27,381 nucleotides of DNA from CAZUAQ01 sp964618455 (lineage in GTDB: Bacteria > Planctomycetota > Phycisphaerae > UBA1845 > PWPN01). The notes beneath the pieces are model-generated. The model had not been told where the DNA came from, did not search any database, and was given only the letters and a program-made list of their open reading frames with translations. Where the stretch lies: assembly GCA_964618455.1 (NCBI GenBank), contig CAZUAQ010000064.1:1-27381 (forward strand), read 5' to 3'. A program made the translations under genes and the position numbers. Each line of letters begins with the position of its first letter. Position 1 is the first letter of the stretch. Positions 1 to 11,003 of the stretch are shown piece after piece.

Positions 1-31
1 CGCACATCACACTCATCAATGCGTACTTCAT
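1..31 (-). CDS. 5' end of a gene cut by the left edge (10 codons)
   Basis: A minus-strand ATG at 31-29 opens a frame reading MKYALMSVMC before the window ends. Immediately upstream (32-44) is an almost ideal ribosome binding site, AAAGGAG followed by ATATTC and the ATG. That spacing is what makes this a credible start rather than a chance ATG. The hydrophobic start would fit a signal peptide or a buried first beta strand, but ten residues cannot identify a family. It lies downstream of the glycosyltransferase gene on the same strand, with 386 bases between. Confidence 0.5.
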   Translation of the reverse strand, partial: MKYALMSVMC

Positions 32-417
32 GAATATCTCCTTTCACCAAAATGCCCGTCCTCGAAACACACGAAGAGGGACTTCTTCCCTTGGAACACT
101 GAAGAAAACGCGGGTATGCACAGGACCCTCCCCGCGACAAGTGCCGCCGCATCGCAGAGAGACTCTCACTCCATATGTCTGGGTTAGCGTCAAGCGGGCT
201 GGAATGCTGCCCGCGATCCCCAATGATGCCCGTCGCTACTGATGACGGCTCACGTTCTCAAATCAGACGTATCGTAGAAGGGAAGCGCAAGGAGGCGCCT
301 AAGGGCAAGTTAAGTCTTTGAGAATCTGGGGCTTCGGAAATGTCCTCACAATTCTTGGATAGCCCGGGAAACCGCGCGGTAGGGGATCTCCTGTCGCACC
401 GCCTCCAGCCGCAAGGG
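32..417. other. Intergenic region, 386 bases
   Basis: No convincing gene. It lies between the glycosyltransferase stop and the partial gene, both on the minus strand. It contains a perfect 6-bp stem with a 9-base loop (GCGGGC 194-199 with GCCCGC 209-214). No T-run follows on either strand, so it is at best a weak terminator. No good promoter pair was found for the partial gene. The only short plus-strand frames here (30-242 and 340-726) have no ribosome binding site and look like chance. Confidence 0.5.
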
Positions 418-2190
418 CTAGGCCACGTGAAGCCGGGGGTAGGTCGCGCAGACGCCGTCAATGCCCGGGAGGACGTGCTGACCGGCAACGACTTCCCAGC
501 TCATCCGCGCTGCCAGCGCTTCGCCGGCCTGCATGAGGCGTTCGCGGTCCGCGTCGGTGGCCGGCAGAGCATCCAGGATCTCTCGGGCAATGCCCCCCGC
601 CACCTGCTGTTCATGCAAGAAGCGCCGGTCGCGATCGAGTTCCAGCAGCATCCGCTCATCCATCGTCCGTGTGCCGAGGTGAGCGTAGTCGGCCACGACG
701 ATGTTCTCGCCGTACGTCCCCTGTGACATCTTCCGCACGAAACCGACGCAGCCGCATACCCTGGACGGCACGCATATGGCGCCATAGGTCAGCGGCTCGA
801 GCTGGGCGATGCCGAACGGTTCGTAGATCGACTGGCCGAACTCCACATCGATGCCCCGGCGGATGTCGAGCAGTTCCATCTCGGCCGGCATGCGGTCGCC
901 GCACACGTCGCGGCTCCAACCGAACTGATTGACGAAGACCACCTTGATCTGACGGGAGCGGGTGTTGAACTCCTGAATCGCCTGGTACGTGACCGCTTCC
1001 CCGTGTGAGAGGTCCGGATCACACTCACGGTGCGCGACCGGCCAATGCCACTCGCGTTCCATGCGGCGGATGTCCTCCGGATCGCGCGGGCCGATCTCCG
1101 TGGACAACAGGAACATGACGCCGGTCTTGCCGGATTGCCGGAACGCTTTCTCGATGTGCTCCAACACGCAGAGATCCCGCCAGACACCCTTGCTGACGGC
1201 CATGCGCGTCACGTGCGAGAAGATGTAATCCGGTCGATCGCCCAGCAGATTCTCCGCGTACTGCCGCATGCGCTCCCGGCTGACGAGCTTGGTCTCCAGG
1301 TCGATGCGGTCATGCGGGATTCCGTTGTAGACGGTGTCGATCGGCGCCTCGTCGAATCCGGGATGCAGAAAGCGCATCTCGCGCGCGACATCATCACCCA
1401 CGGCGAAGACACGATCGCAGAACCGGCTGGCTTCCACGAGGGCGTGACGGGCGTAATCGTGTTGCGACCCGAAGAGATCCTCCACGTAGCGCCCATCCGC
1501 CATCGCAAGTTCAAGCAGGTTGTAGAAGCTCACATCGTGCCCGCCATGATGCTCGACGATCCGGCGCATGGTGGTGACTTCGTGAGCGTAGAAGATCGAA
1601 CGAAACGGCTCATTCCTATGGATCTTCCCCGCCAGCGCGGTCGGCATGCCCATGAACTCATGGGCGAGAATGACGCACTCGTTGTTGCCTTCCACCGTAC
1701 CGAGTGCGCGGAGACAGCCCAGGGCCGGCTCGGCCAGGCGCACGTAGAGGTCGTATTCCCAGGAGGATTCGTACCGCCGCGAATCGATGCCGAAATGATC
1801 CCATAACCCCGCCTTGAACTCGTTGATCCGGTGGCGGTGCATGTGCGACACGTCGATCGCAATCACCTCGGGAGACACCTGTCGCCCGGTGGCGGGGTCG
1901 GTGTAAGTGAGATGGCCGTAGACGATGCCCACGTGGAACTCCTGTCGCACGCGATCCAGCGCCTCCGAGGCGGGGTGCTTCTTGATTCCGTCCAGGCTGC
2001 TGTAGAGGATTTCCCCCGTCGGCCCGAGACGCGATTCCGCCCCCCCCTTCGTCGTAAAGAGAGGCGTGACGAGAATGTTGCGGTCTTCCACTGCGGCGAA
2101 GGCGTCAGAGAGCATCAACCCTTCCAGCACCGTGCCGATACCGCCATACTTTTGAATGGCTTCGTGAGTCACGTGAGCGAGCGTACGCAT
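418..2190 (-). CDS. Glycogen/starch-synthase-like glycosyltransferase (GT-B fold)
   Basis: About 590 residues. Two signatures suggest a retaining GT-B enzyme of the GT5/GT3/GT4 type. Near the N-terminus KYGGIG (residues 14-19) resembles the K-x-G-G-L sugar-nucleotide loop of glycogen synthases. Near the C-terminus EPFGIAQLE (E457 to E465) is the E-x7-E motif. The expected role is transfer of a sugar from a nucleotide sugar, perhaps in storage polysaccharide metabolism, but donor and acceptor cannot be read from sequence. It is longer than typical bacterial GlgA (about 480 residues), so glgA is not assigned. I chose the ATG at 2190, which has GAGG 11 bases upstream and begins directly with the conserved beta strand. 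A GTG at 2238 would add 16 unconserved residues. It probably has its own promoter, since 186 bases separate it from the upstream reductase. Confidence 0.75.
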   Translation of the reverse strand: MRTLAHVTHEAIQKYGGIGTVLEGLMLSDAFAAVEDRNILVTPLFTTKGGAESRLGPTGEILYSSLDGIKKHPASEALDRVRQEFHVGIVYGHLTYTDPATGRQVSPEVIAIDVSHMHRHRINEFKAGLWDHFGIDSRRYESSWEYDLYVRLAEPALGCLRALGTVEGNNECVILAHEFMGMPTALAGKIHRNEPFRSIFYAHEVTTMRRIVEHHGGHDVSFYNLLELAMADGRYVEDLFGSQHDYARHALVEASRFCDRVFAVGDDVAREMRFLHPGFDEAPIDTVYNGIPHDRIDLETKLVSRERMRQYAENLLGDRPDYIFSHVTRMAVSKGVWRDLCVLEHIEKAFRQSGKTGVMFLLSTEIGPRDPEDIRRMEREWHWPVAHRECDPDLSHGEAVTYQAIQEFNTRSRQIKVVFVNQFGWSRDVCGDRMPAEMELLDIRRGIDVEFGQSIYEPFGIAQLEPLTYGAICVPSRVCGCVGFVRKMSQGTYGENIVVADYAHLGTRTMDERMLLELDRDRRFLHEQQVAGGIAREILDALPATDADRERLMQAGEALAARMSWEVVAGQHVLPGIDGVCATYPRLHVA

Positions 2191-2288
2191 GGATGACTGA
2201 ACCTCAAATCGGGGTGAACGTTTCTGAGATGTCGGCACAACAGGCGGCGGGCATGACTCCCAAAACCTTTCAGTCGACGTCGGTCACC

Positions 2289-2343
2289 TTTATACGCGTT
2301 AACGTCCGATATCGCTATAAATCGTGAGGAAAAGTGAGCGATA
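2289..2343 (-). promoter_or_regulatory. Possible promoter/operator region upstream of the glycosyltransferase
   Basis: On the minus strand a TATAAA box (2294-2289) lies about 100 bases upstream of the glycosyltransferase start. No good -35 box sits at the usual distance. Just upstream is a perfect 7-bp inverted repeat, TATCGCT (2310-2316) and AGCGATA (2337-2343), with a 20-base spacer. Together these suggest a control region in this AT-richer gap, but each signal alone is weak. Confidence 0.25.
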
Positions 2344-2376
2344 ACCGTGATCGGGAATACTGATCCAAGGGTCGAT

Positions 2377-3663
2377 TCATGAATGATCGGGCGGTTCGCC
2401 CAGCACGTGGTGTGCGTCGTGCAGCAATGACCGGAAATCGAGGTGCCAGGGGCAGGCTTTCCGAGCGGCGTCGAGATCCGCCCCGCGCCAATCGCGCTCC
2501 TTCGGGCTCAGGCGGGCGTACAAGGATCGCGCCAGTTCCTTCTGCCCGTCTTCACGGGCATACGCCGCGTACCGCGTGATGTCGAACAGCTTCGCGTGGG
2601 TTCCTGCCGCCTCCTGGCACGCCCCCGTGCAGCCTGGACACGTGGCCCGCGTCAGCTTGCGCATGCCTTCTTCCAGTTGCTTCCAACGCTCTTCGTCCAA
2701 GGGCTGATTGAACTCGCGTGCGTTCTTCGTGTTCTCGTCAATCCGCTTGCGGTTCAGCATGGCGGAGCATACCGCCGCAAATCGGCCGTCGCTCCACATC
2801 CCCTGGTGAATGGCGGCAAACCCGGATACCCCCCGTTCCTGGAACCCCGGCATCTCTTCGGTCTCCGCCTCCCCTTCGGCGAGCCCGCGCCGCTTGGCCG
2901 CCTGAAGGCCGAGTCCACGCGTCGTCTTCATGGCGACCAGGCCGACATCGGCCTTCACGCAGGCGTCGATCGCCCGGTTCAGCGCGTCGTCCGTCCGCAG
3001 CATCAGCGGATCGCACGCCACCATCAGTGCGTCCACCCAGCCGCTCCCGGCAGCGTTGGCCACGCAGGCGATGCGCTTGTCCATCGGAGTCGCGTGTGTG
3101 CTGAATCCCATGAACTTGATGTGCTTCTCACGGATGAGCTTGGTCTTCAGCCGTTTCCACGAGCCCCATCGATCGAGCGGCAGGCCGGGGTCGTCGATGC
3201 CGTGAATGAACATCATGTCGATCGTGTCGACCTGCAGCGCCTCTTTCGCACGGATGACCTTCTTCTCGAAGTCCCGCGTACTGCACACCCCCGCCTTGGT
3301 GACGATGAACACGTCTCCGCGTCGCTTCGCGTGTTTCAACCACCCCCCGAGGACCCGCTCGTGCCCGCCGTTGCCGTAGCCGTAAGCGTTGTCGAAGTAG
3401 CGAATGCCGTTCCTGTACGCGTGTTCCAGCAGCCGGGCGTGATAGCTCGGGTACCCGGCGCCGAGCGCGAGACGCGTGACTTTCACGGCCGTCTTGCCCA
3501 GGCGGTTGGTGGGAATGGTGAGTGGTTCATCTGCAGAGGGCCGTGATGCGACCTCCGAAGCAAGAGTGCCGGCAGCCATCGTCCCCACGGCGGCGGAGGC
3601 GCCGCCGGCCACAAGTTCTCGTCGCGTGATCGCCGCCTCGGTATGTGTGTTGTGCGAAGACAT
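2377..3663 (-). CDS. Tat-exported aldo/keto reductase with C-terminal cysteine motif (paralogue 1)
   Basis: 428 residues. The N-terminus has a twin-arginine signal (TRRELV, R14-R15, then an Ala/Gly-rich hydrophobic stretch to about residue 36), so the protein is probably exported folded. The AKR barrel follows, with the catalytic tetrad apparently intact: D91 and Y96 in FDNAYGY, K123 in IVTK and H154 in FIHG. The C-terminus carries CPGCTGAC plus a later CP (C342, C345, C349, C404), a spacing like the extra Fe-S domain of 4Fe-4S AKRs. NAD(P)H is not available outside the cytoplasm, so an Fe-S electron supply would make sense; that is inference. The ATG at 3663 has GAGGGTGG just upstream; a TTG at 3687 is the alternative. 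It is a clear paralogue of the gene at 3919-5151. Confidence 0.85.
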   Translation of the reverse strand: MSSHNTHTEAAITRRELVAGGASAAVGTMAAGTLASEVASRPSADEPLTIPTNRLGKTAVKVTRLALGAGYPSYHARLLEHAYRNGIRYFDNAYGYGNGGHERVLGGWLKHAKRRGDVFIVTKAGVCSTRDFEKKVIRAKEALQVDTIDMMFIHGIDDPGLPLDRWGSWKRLKTKLIREKHIKFMGFSTHATPMDKRIACVANAAGSGWVDALMVACDPLMLRTDDALNRAIDACVKADVGLVAMKTTRGLGLQAAKRRGLAEGEAETEEMPGFQERGVSGFAAIHQGMWSDGRFAAVCSAMLNRKRIDENTKNAREFNQPLDEERWKQLEEGMRKLTRATCPGCTGACQEAAGTHAKLFDITRYAAYAREDGQKELARSLYARLSPKERDWRGADLDAARKACPWHLDFRSLLHDAHHVLGEPPDHS

Positions 3664-3726
3664 GTCCACCCTCGGTGACCGTCTCAACTTTCATGACTGA
3701 TCCTGCGAGCTGCTTCATGATTCAGT

Positions 3727-3740
3727 ATCACGAGCGTGAT
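3727..3740. promoter_or_regulatory. 14-bp dyad upstream of aldo/keto reductase 1
   Basis: ATCACG-AG-CGTGAT is a perfect 6-bp inverted repeat with a 2-base spacer, about 64 bases upstream of the reductase start at 3663. On the minus strand it runs into GATACT, which resembles a -10 box, but no matching -35 box was found. It could be an operator for a dimeric regulator. The 255-base gap it sits in suggests paralogue 1 may be transcribed separately from the upstream operon. Confidence 0.3.
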
Positions 3741-3918
3741 GCATCAGAGAGGACTCCGGCCGCGGCATTTCGGCTGATGGAATCCGTTGCCTCCCCGGCA
3801 AACACGAGCCCGTGACCCGCTCCCTCACGGTCGCGGTACTGACTGGATAAATCTGGATCGCACGCAGCCGACAAGAGCAAACATTCCGGCCGCTTCGGCA
3901 TATCGAGGAGGACGTTTG

Positions 3919-5151
3919 CTAACCCAGGCAGTATGATGCGCGGTCCAGCAGCGACTCGAAATCCAGATGCGACGGGCAGGCTTGCCGGGCCGCCTGCAGG
4001 TCCGCACCGCTCCAGTCGCGCTTGGCAGCCGAGAGCGCGCGATACATCCGTCGGGCATCCTCGCGTTTGCCATCCTCTTCGAAGTAGGCCAGGTAACGCG
4101 TGATCGAACAGAGATCCGCCTGCGTCCCCGCCGCCTGCTGACAGGCTCCCGTGCAGCCCGGACAGGTCGCCCGCGACAGCGAGCGGACCCCTTCCAGCAA
4201 GAGCTTGCGCTGGTCGGCATCGAAGGGCTTCGCGAATGTTCGCGCCAGCTTCGTATTCTCCGCCACGATGCTCCGGTTGGTCATCTCCGAACAGACCGAT
4301 GCGAACCGCTCATCGCTCAGCATACCCGCGATCATCGCCTGGTGAGGGCTCATCTTCAGGGCGCGGAACTTCTCCACTGCCTGCTCGGGTTGATCGTGAG
4401 CTTTCCCAAGACCGCGCGATGACTTCATCGCAACGAGGCCCACTTTCGCTTTCGCGCAGGCATCGAGCGCGCGGTTGAAGTCGGCGTTGTCCGCGATCAT
4501 GCCCGGGTCGCACGCCACCATCAGCGCGTCGACCCAGCCGCTTCCGGCCGCCTCGGCCAGACAGGCAGTGCGCCGCTCCAGCGGAACCGCGTGCGTACTG
4601 AAACCCATGAAGCGGATTTTCTTCTCCCTGATGAGCCGGTCTTTCAGCTTGCGCCATCGGCCGTCCGCATCCTTGGGAATTCCCGGATCGTCGATGCCAT
4701 GAACGAAAAGAAGGTCTACCGTGTCGATACCGAGCCGCTTCAGCGAGTCATCCAGATGATCGGGCAGACGATCCGGATCGAAACTCTTGGACTTCGTGAC
4801 GATGAACACGTCGTCCCGAGTCTTGCGTCGCCGGACCCAATCGCCCAACTCCGCTTCCGCCTTGCCGTTGATATAACGCTCGGAGTTGTCGAAGTACCGT
4901 ATGCCCTCGGAGTAGCAGAGATCGAGCATTCGCCGCCCGTACGTCGGAAAACTCGCCCCCATGCCGAGCCGCGTGACCTTCACCCCGGTCTTGCCGAGCA
5001 CACGCGTCGGGATGGCCTTGTCATTTTTCTTGTCGGAATCGGCCTTGCGTTCCGTCGTGTCGGCTGCGAGAGGACCCGCCGCCACGGTGATGGCGGCCGA
5101 CTGGACGAGCTTGCGCCGCGAGATCTGCTGATCGGCTGGTATGTAATCCAA
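3919..5151 (-). CDS. Tat-exported aldo/keto reductase with C-terminal cysteine motif (paralogue 2)
   Basis: About 410 residues, homologous along its length to the gene at 2377-3663. The twin-arginine motif SRRKLV (R12-R13) precedes a short hydrophobic stretch. The AKR tetrad is present: D and Y in FDNSERY, K in IVTK, H in FVHG. The C-terminal cysteines (C330, C333, C337, C392) keep exactly the same spacing as in the paralogue, C-x2-C-x3-C-x54-C, although the surrounding residues differ; this argues for a bound cofactor or a structural cluster. The start is inferred as TTG at 5151, because GAAAGGA lies six bases upstream and the Tat signal then has normal length. A GTG at 5190 lacks such a site. 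It follows the polyferredoxin gene by 48 bases, so co-transcription is likely. The natural substrate is unknown. Confidence 0.8.
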   Translation of the reverse strand: MDYIPADQQISRRKLVQSAAITVAAGPLAADTTERKADSDKKNDKAIPTRVLGKTGVKVTRLGMGASFPTYGRRMLDLCYSEGIRYFDNSERYINGKAEAELGDWVRRRKTRDDVFIVTKSKSFDPDRLPDHLDDSLKRLGIDTVDLLFVHGIDDPGIPKDADGRWRKLKDRLIREKKIRFMGFSTHAVPLERRTACLAEAAGSGWVDALMVACDPGMIADNADFNRALDACAKAKVGLVAMKSSRGLGKAHDQPEQAVEKFRALKMSPHQAMIAGMLSDERFASVCSEMTNRSIVAENTKLARTFAKPFDADQRKLLLEGVRSLSRATCPGCTGACQQAAGTQADLCSITRYLAYFEEDGKREDARRMYRALSAAKRDWSGADLQAARQACPSHLDFESLLDRASYCLG

Positions 5152-5199
5152 GAAACATCCTTTCGTACTCAGGCACCGTGGGTGCCGCACCCCAAGCGG

Positions 5200-7287
<2,088 letters not shown>

Positions 7288-7415
7288 CAAAACAACCTTG
7301 AACAGACTGAAACGCAAGGGCCCCTGGAAAAGGGACGGCGAGATCACCCGCTCCATCAGCCACGCCAGTCAACGGGCACCCCATCGGGAACCACAGTCAC
7401 CGGGAACGACTGCCC

Positions 7416-8534
7416 TTAAACTGACGTCTCGACCACCTTGCCCTGTGTCTTGTATTCCTGCCAGTGCGCGGCGGTCAGCCGTGCCGGATCCTCTCCGAAT
7501 TTCTTGTACGCCATCTCGAGATACGTCAACTGCGCGGGATCGCGTCCGAGCAGTTTCTGGTAACACCACGAATCGCAGGCGAGTTGATCCACGCTGGCGA
7601 CGATCACCGGCCGCTGCGCCACTCCGCCGATCTTGAGATCGTCCAGACGCCCGCCGGTCGGTCCGTTCGACATCATCACGCGCGTGCCGTCGATGATGAC
7701 CATGGTCGGCTTCATCATGTAGCCCAGGTCGCTGATGATGTCGTGAATCGCCTGGTGGAACTGGTTGCGGCGCCCGCCCAGCAGGCCGTACCAGTTCTTC
7801 ATGCTCATCGATGCCGAGCAGAGGTTGTGATCCTTGATGGGCGGCACGCCGATGACCTTGTCGGCAGCTTCCAGGGGTTTCCAGAAGATCGGCCAGGTGC
7901 CCAGCGCCTCGTTAGCGGCGCCGTTGGGTGATCGGTCCCGCACCGCCACCGGGGCATCGTGCGTCGAGGCATGTATGACCACTTCCGCGCCCGAGGCCTC
8001 GGCCGCCCGCTTGATGCCGCTCTTGGCGAAACAGGCGCCGGGATCTTCGATCGGATTGTCCGCCACGATCACCCGGCTCGCCCCGGCCTCCTTGACCAGT
8101 TCGATAATGGCCTGGACGACTTCTGGGTTCGTCGTCGCCCCGAGCGATGGACCACGATCGAAACCGACATTCGGCTTGATCATGACCACGTCGCCCTTGG
8201 CAATGAACTGGCGAAAGCCGTCGGCGTGCAAGCCGGAGACTGCCGCCTTGACCATACGCGGGATACTTTCCATGTCACCGAAGGCCGCCGAGATGCGTGG
8301 CGCCGAGGTGGGAAAATCCACCTTCTCGAAATAGTCCGGCAAGGTGATCGGAGGCGGTTGCTGCAGGCCCGCATCGCCGACCGGATCATAAATCTTGAAC
8401 GCGCCCCACGTCGCCAGACCGGCGGCCGCCACCGTTGCTCCGCCGCGCAGCATGTCGCGTCGCGAAATCGACGCGCCGCCCTCCTGCGAGGCCGACGTCT
8501 CTGTAGGGGCTTTTCTATCCTGCTGATCACTCAT
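7416..8534 (-). CDS. Tat-exported DUF362 domain protein
   Basis: 372 residues. The N-terminus has a twin-arginine motif (SRRDML, R25-R26) and a hydrophobic segment to about residue 46, indicating Tat export or a membrane anchor. The rest matches my memory of the DUF362 family: an MIKPNVG strand, then TTNPEVVQAIIELVKEAGAS and VIVADNP. The function of DUF362 is not established; members often occur beside ferredoxin-type proteins, as here. It lies between the duplicated-domain gene (48 bases upstream) and the polyferredoxin (128 bases downstream, or 59 if the longer start is used), which supports one operon. The ATG at 8534 has a modest GGTGACGA site upstream. No cysteine ligands for a cluster are evident inside the domain. 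Confidence 0.75.
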   Translation of the reverse strand: MSDQQDRKAPTETSASQEGGASISRRDMLRGGATVAAAGLATWGAFKIYDPVGDAGLQQPPPITLPDYFEKVDFPTSAPRISAAFGDMESIPRMVKAAVSGLHADGFRQFIAKGDVVMIKPNVGFDRGPSLGATTNPEVVQAIIELVKEAGASRVIVADNPIEDPGACFAKSGIKRAAEASGAEVVIHASTHDAPVAVRDRSPNGAANEALGTWPIFWKPLEAADKVIGVPPIKDHNLCSASMSMKNWYGLLGGRRNQFHQAIHDIISDLGYMMKPTMVIIDGTRVMMSNGPTGGRLDDLKIGGVAQRPVIVASVDQLACDSWCYQKLLGRDPAQLTYLEMAYKKFGEDPARLTAAHWQEYKTQGKVVETSV

Positions 8535-8582
8535 TCGTCACCACAATTCTGTGATTGGTTTGCTCGAGGCGTTGTTCACTGC

Positions 8583-10838
8583 TTACCGGAGCGACGCCCG
8601 TCCCCCCGTCGCGCCCTCCGCGTGGCGGAGTAACGTCTTCCGGAACCGCTCCGCTTGGTTCATCACGATCTCTTTGCTGTCTGTTTCCATGACGCCGCCG
8701 AAGTACTCTCCGGAGACGAACGCGGCAGTGAAGTAACCCAGCGACTCGCTCACCAGTTGGGCGTAGTCCTCGGTCTTGTCTTCGGCCACGACCTCGTCGA
8801 TCTCCGATGTGGCGGCCGCGTATTGATCAAAGATTTCACGGGCGCGCTCGGGCGTGTCGTACTTCGCCACGAACATCTCGTATTCCTCGCCCGCGTCGGT
8901 TTCGTACGTGGCGATGAACATGCGCTCCAGGAATTCATAGGTCAGAGCATTGGTGGCCTGGTACGCCAATGAATCGGGGACCCGATCTTCCTTCGGCAGC
9001 ACGCCGTCGGCCCAGAACGTCTTGCCATCGTCGGCAATCGTCTCGTCCAGGGCCTTGGCGATCTTCAGCGAGACCTCCACGTGCTCTTCACTTTCTTCCG
9101 GCGGGCCGAGCACGTTGATGTAGTAGCGGTCCTTCCAGAAGAAAGCGCCGGTTCCCGAGAGATAGCCCGCGCGTCCGATCTCCGCCGGTTCGGCAGAGTA
9201 GCTGCGCTCCGAGCGGTACATGCCGAAGGCGTTGACCGGCTCATTCATGTCGTAAATGTAGACGTCGTAAGCATCCTTCGTCCCCGCCACAGCGTACCGG
9301 CCGAACCGAAGCTCCTGGAAATGAAACGCCCGGAAGGCGCCTTCCTTCCCGTTGATCTTGGCATAGACGTCGTCGGTGTAACGTTCGATGGTCGCCGGTG
9401 CGAGGATCCGGCCTCCGGGAATCTCCGCGAACCGCGCCTGCCCGCTCTTCGATTCCTCGATCGGAGCCTTGGCCAGCATGGTGCCTTCGAGACGCGGCAT
9501 GCCCCAGCGATCGTACGTCGCCTGAGCCAGTGTGCTCATGCGCTCGCCGTCGTCACCGATGGCCACGAAAACGTATTCCGGCGTGGTGTAGGCCGCCAGC
9601 ACGCGACCGTCCCATTCGCCCACGACCGCCTCGGTCTCCACCGAATCCACCCAGGCTTGCATCTGTGCGGCGGGACCCGCACCTGTGCCGGTTGCTTCAC
9701 CGTCACCATAGCCCCCCCCGGCGGCATAGCTTTCGCCTTCCGAACCGTACCCTCCGCCACCGTAGCCTTCTTCGGCACCGCCATAGCTCTCTTCCGATGC
9801 CCCGTAGCCTTCCTCCGATTCGCCGTACGCGGAAGCCTCTTCACCACCCTCAGCGGCCGACGCTTCCGACGCGGGGCCCAGGCGTTCCCGCAATGCCGAC
9901 AAAAGCTTCTCCCGTTGAATCCCTCGATGATCGGTCACCGCCAGCGTCACACCCCCGTCGTATTCCGCCAACCAGCAATCGAACAACTCCTCGAGACCTA
10001 ACCCGCGCGAACGCACATAGCGGAACGTGTCTGCCAGCCGTTCCTGTTTCGGAAGGACGCGATTGGCCCAGAACGGGCCGCCATACTTGAGTTGAAGCTG
10101 CGCGGCAGCGGAACTGAGTACGTCGATCACCGGACTCGCCGCTCCGGACGCCGTCGTCACGGTATCCACATCAGACCGCCCCGTCCGCCAGACTTCCGTG
10201 TAGTATCTGCCGGACCAGAAGCCGATCGCCGGGAATTCACTCCCTGCCAGGCTCCCCTTCCATCCCGCACGCCCGAGATTGACGCGCTCGGACTCCGTCG
10301 GCTTCCGCGCGTACCACATGCCGAACGCGCTCGCCGGTGTACCCATATCCAGGATGTACACGCGCGCCGCCTGGCCGCGCGGCGGCCGCTGCTCAGGGGC
10401 GGGGATGTCGTACCACGTCGTGTACATCCAACGCGCGTCGAACTCCTGCGCCACCGTTCCGAGCGCTTTCTCCGCATCACCCTGTAGCGAGGCTACGAAC
10501 TCCTCACCCGGCCGCACCGCCGATGCCCACACTTCCGCACGGCGTAGTGAATCGCCCAACTTCGGCAGCATGGCCTCGGCCACATCTTGCTCGTGAGGCG
10601 GAGCCGGAGGTGTCAGATTGGCTTCGTCGGCGACAAAGAGCGGCTTCTCGGAAATGCCGTAAATGTTCTTGAGCTTGCTGAGCACGCTGGAGGCTTCGAC
10701 TTGCTGCTTGTAAAGTCCGCCGGTCAGCAGGAAAGAAAGTCCGATGAAGGCCGTCAGCCCCAGGACGAATCCCCCGACCCACTGCTCCGTCCGTTTGGGG
10801 CGACCTCGCATGTACTTACGACTGAAGAACGTCGGCAT
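8583..10838 (-). CDS. Membrane-anchored protein with duplicated domain (DUF6599-like), function unknown
   Basis: 751 residues. A single transmembrane segment (about residues 20-42) follows a basic N-terminus without a cleavage site, so the bulk is probably outside the membrane. The exported part contains two related copies. Each has an x-YI-x-DM-x-x-P-x-x-AFGM strand, an IGRAG or LGRAG turn, a RYY strand and FWA-x-x-VLPK-x-x-R. The first copy spans about residues 95-300 and the second about 440-700. Between them lies a linker rich in Gly, Glu, Ser and Tyr (about residues 335-400). The pattern resembles proteins annotated DUF6599, from memory and not verified. It is first in the operon behind a strong promoter and has AGGAGA upstream of its ATG. 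No catalytic motif was recognised. Confidence 0.6.
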   Translation of the reverse strand: MPTFFSRKYMRGRPKRTEQWVGGFVLGLTAFIGLSFLLTGGLYKQQVEASSVLSKLKNIYGISEKPLFVADEANLTPPAPPHEQDVAEAMLPKLGDSLRRAEVWASAVRPGEEFVASLQGDAEKALGTVAQEFDARWMYTTWYDIPAPEQRPPRGQAARVYILDMGTPASAFGMWYARKPTESERVNLGRAGWKGSLAGSEFPAIGFWSGRYYTEVWRTGRSDVDTVTTASGAASPVIDVLSSAAAQLQLKYGGPFWANRVLPKQERLADTFRYVRSRGLGLEELFDCWLAEYDGGVTLAVTDHRGIQREKLLSALRERLGPASEASAAEGGEEASAYGESEEGYGASEESYGGAEEGYGGGGYGSEGESYAAGGGYGDGEATGTGAGPAAQMQAWVDSVETEAVVGEWDGRVLAAYTTPEYVFVAIGDDGERMSTLAQATYDRWGMPRLEGTMLAKAPIEESKSGQARFAEIPGGRILAPATIERYTDDVYAKINGKEGAFRAFHFQELRFGRYAVAGTKDAYDVYIYDMNEPVNAFGMYRSERSYSAEPAEIGRAGYLSGTGAFFWKDRYYINVLGPPEESEEHVEVSLKIAKALDETIADDGKTFWADGVLPKEDRVPDSLAYQATNALTYEFLERMFIATYETDAGEEYEMFVAKYDTPERAREIFDQYAAATSEIDEVVAEDKTEDYAQLVSESLGYFTAAFVSGEYFGGVMETDSKEIVMNQAERFRKTLLRHAEGATGGRASLR

Positions 10839-10940
10839 CGAGCATTCTCCTGTAATTCAGCCAGGAACGGCTGATCGTGGGTTGCGGCACGTGTGACTGC
10901 AATGTTGTAAGACTCGAACCCGAATTCGGCAACTGCCTTG

Positions 10941-10968
10941 ATTATCGTCACTTAACGCCGAAAGTCAA
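10941..10968 (-). promoter_or_regulatory. Sigma70-type promoter of the redox operon
   Basis: On the minus strand TTGACT (10968-10963) and GATAAT (10946-10941) are separated by 16 bases; each box matches the consensus at five of six positions. Transcription would start near 10934 and give a leader of about 95 bases before the ATG at 10838. This is one of the two best promoter matches in the window (the other is at 23197-23225), and it points into the gene series 10838 to 3919. Confidence 0.6.
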
Positions 10969-11003
10969 AGCAAATCGGGCCATTCAAACCCTCTCGCGAA
11001 CGT

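Noticed and set aside
418..2190. Assignment as glgA
   Set aside because: The motifs fit a glycogen/starch-synthase-like GT-B enzyme, but the protein is about 100 residues longer than GlgA and no other glycogen gene is present.
2443..3546. Plus-strand open frame (367 codons) opposite reductase 1
   Set aside because: It is a shadow of a gene with an intact AKR tetrad and Tat signal.
3810..3830. Hairpin CCGTGA/TCACGG between the two reductase genes as a terminator
   Set aside because: Six base pairs and no T-run in the minus-strand direction.
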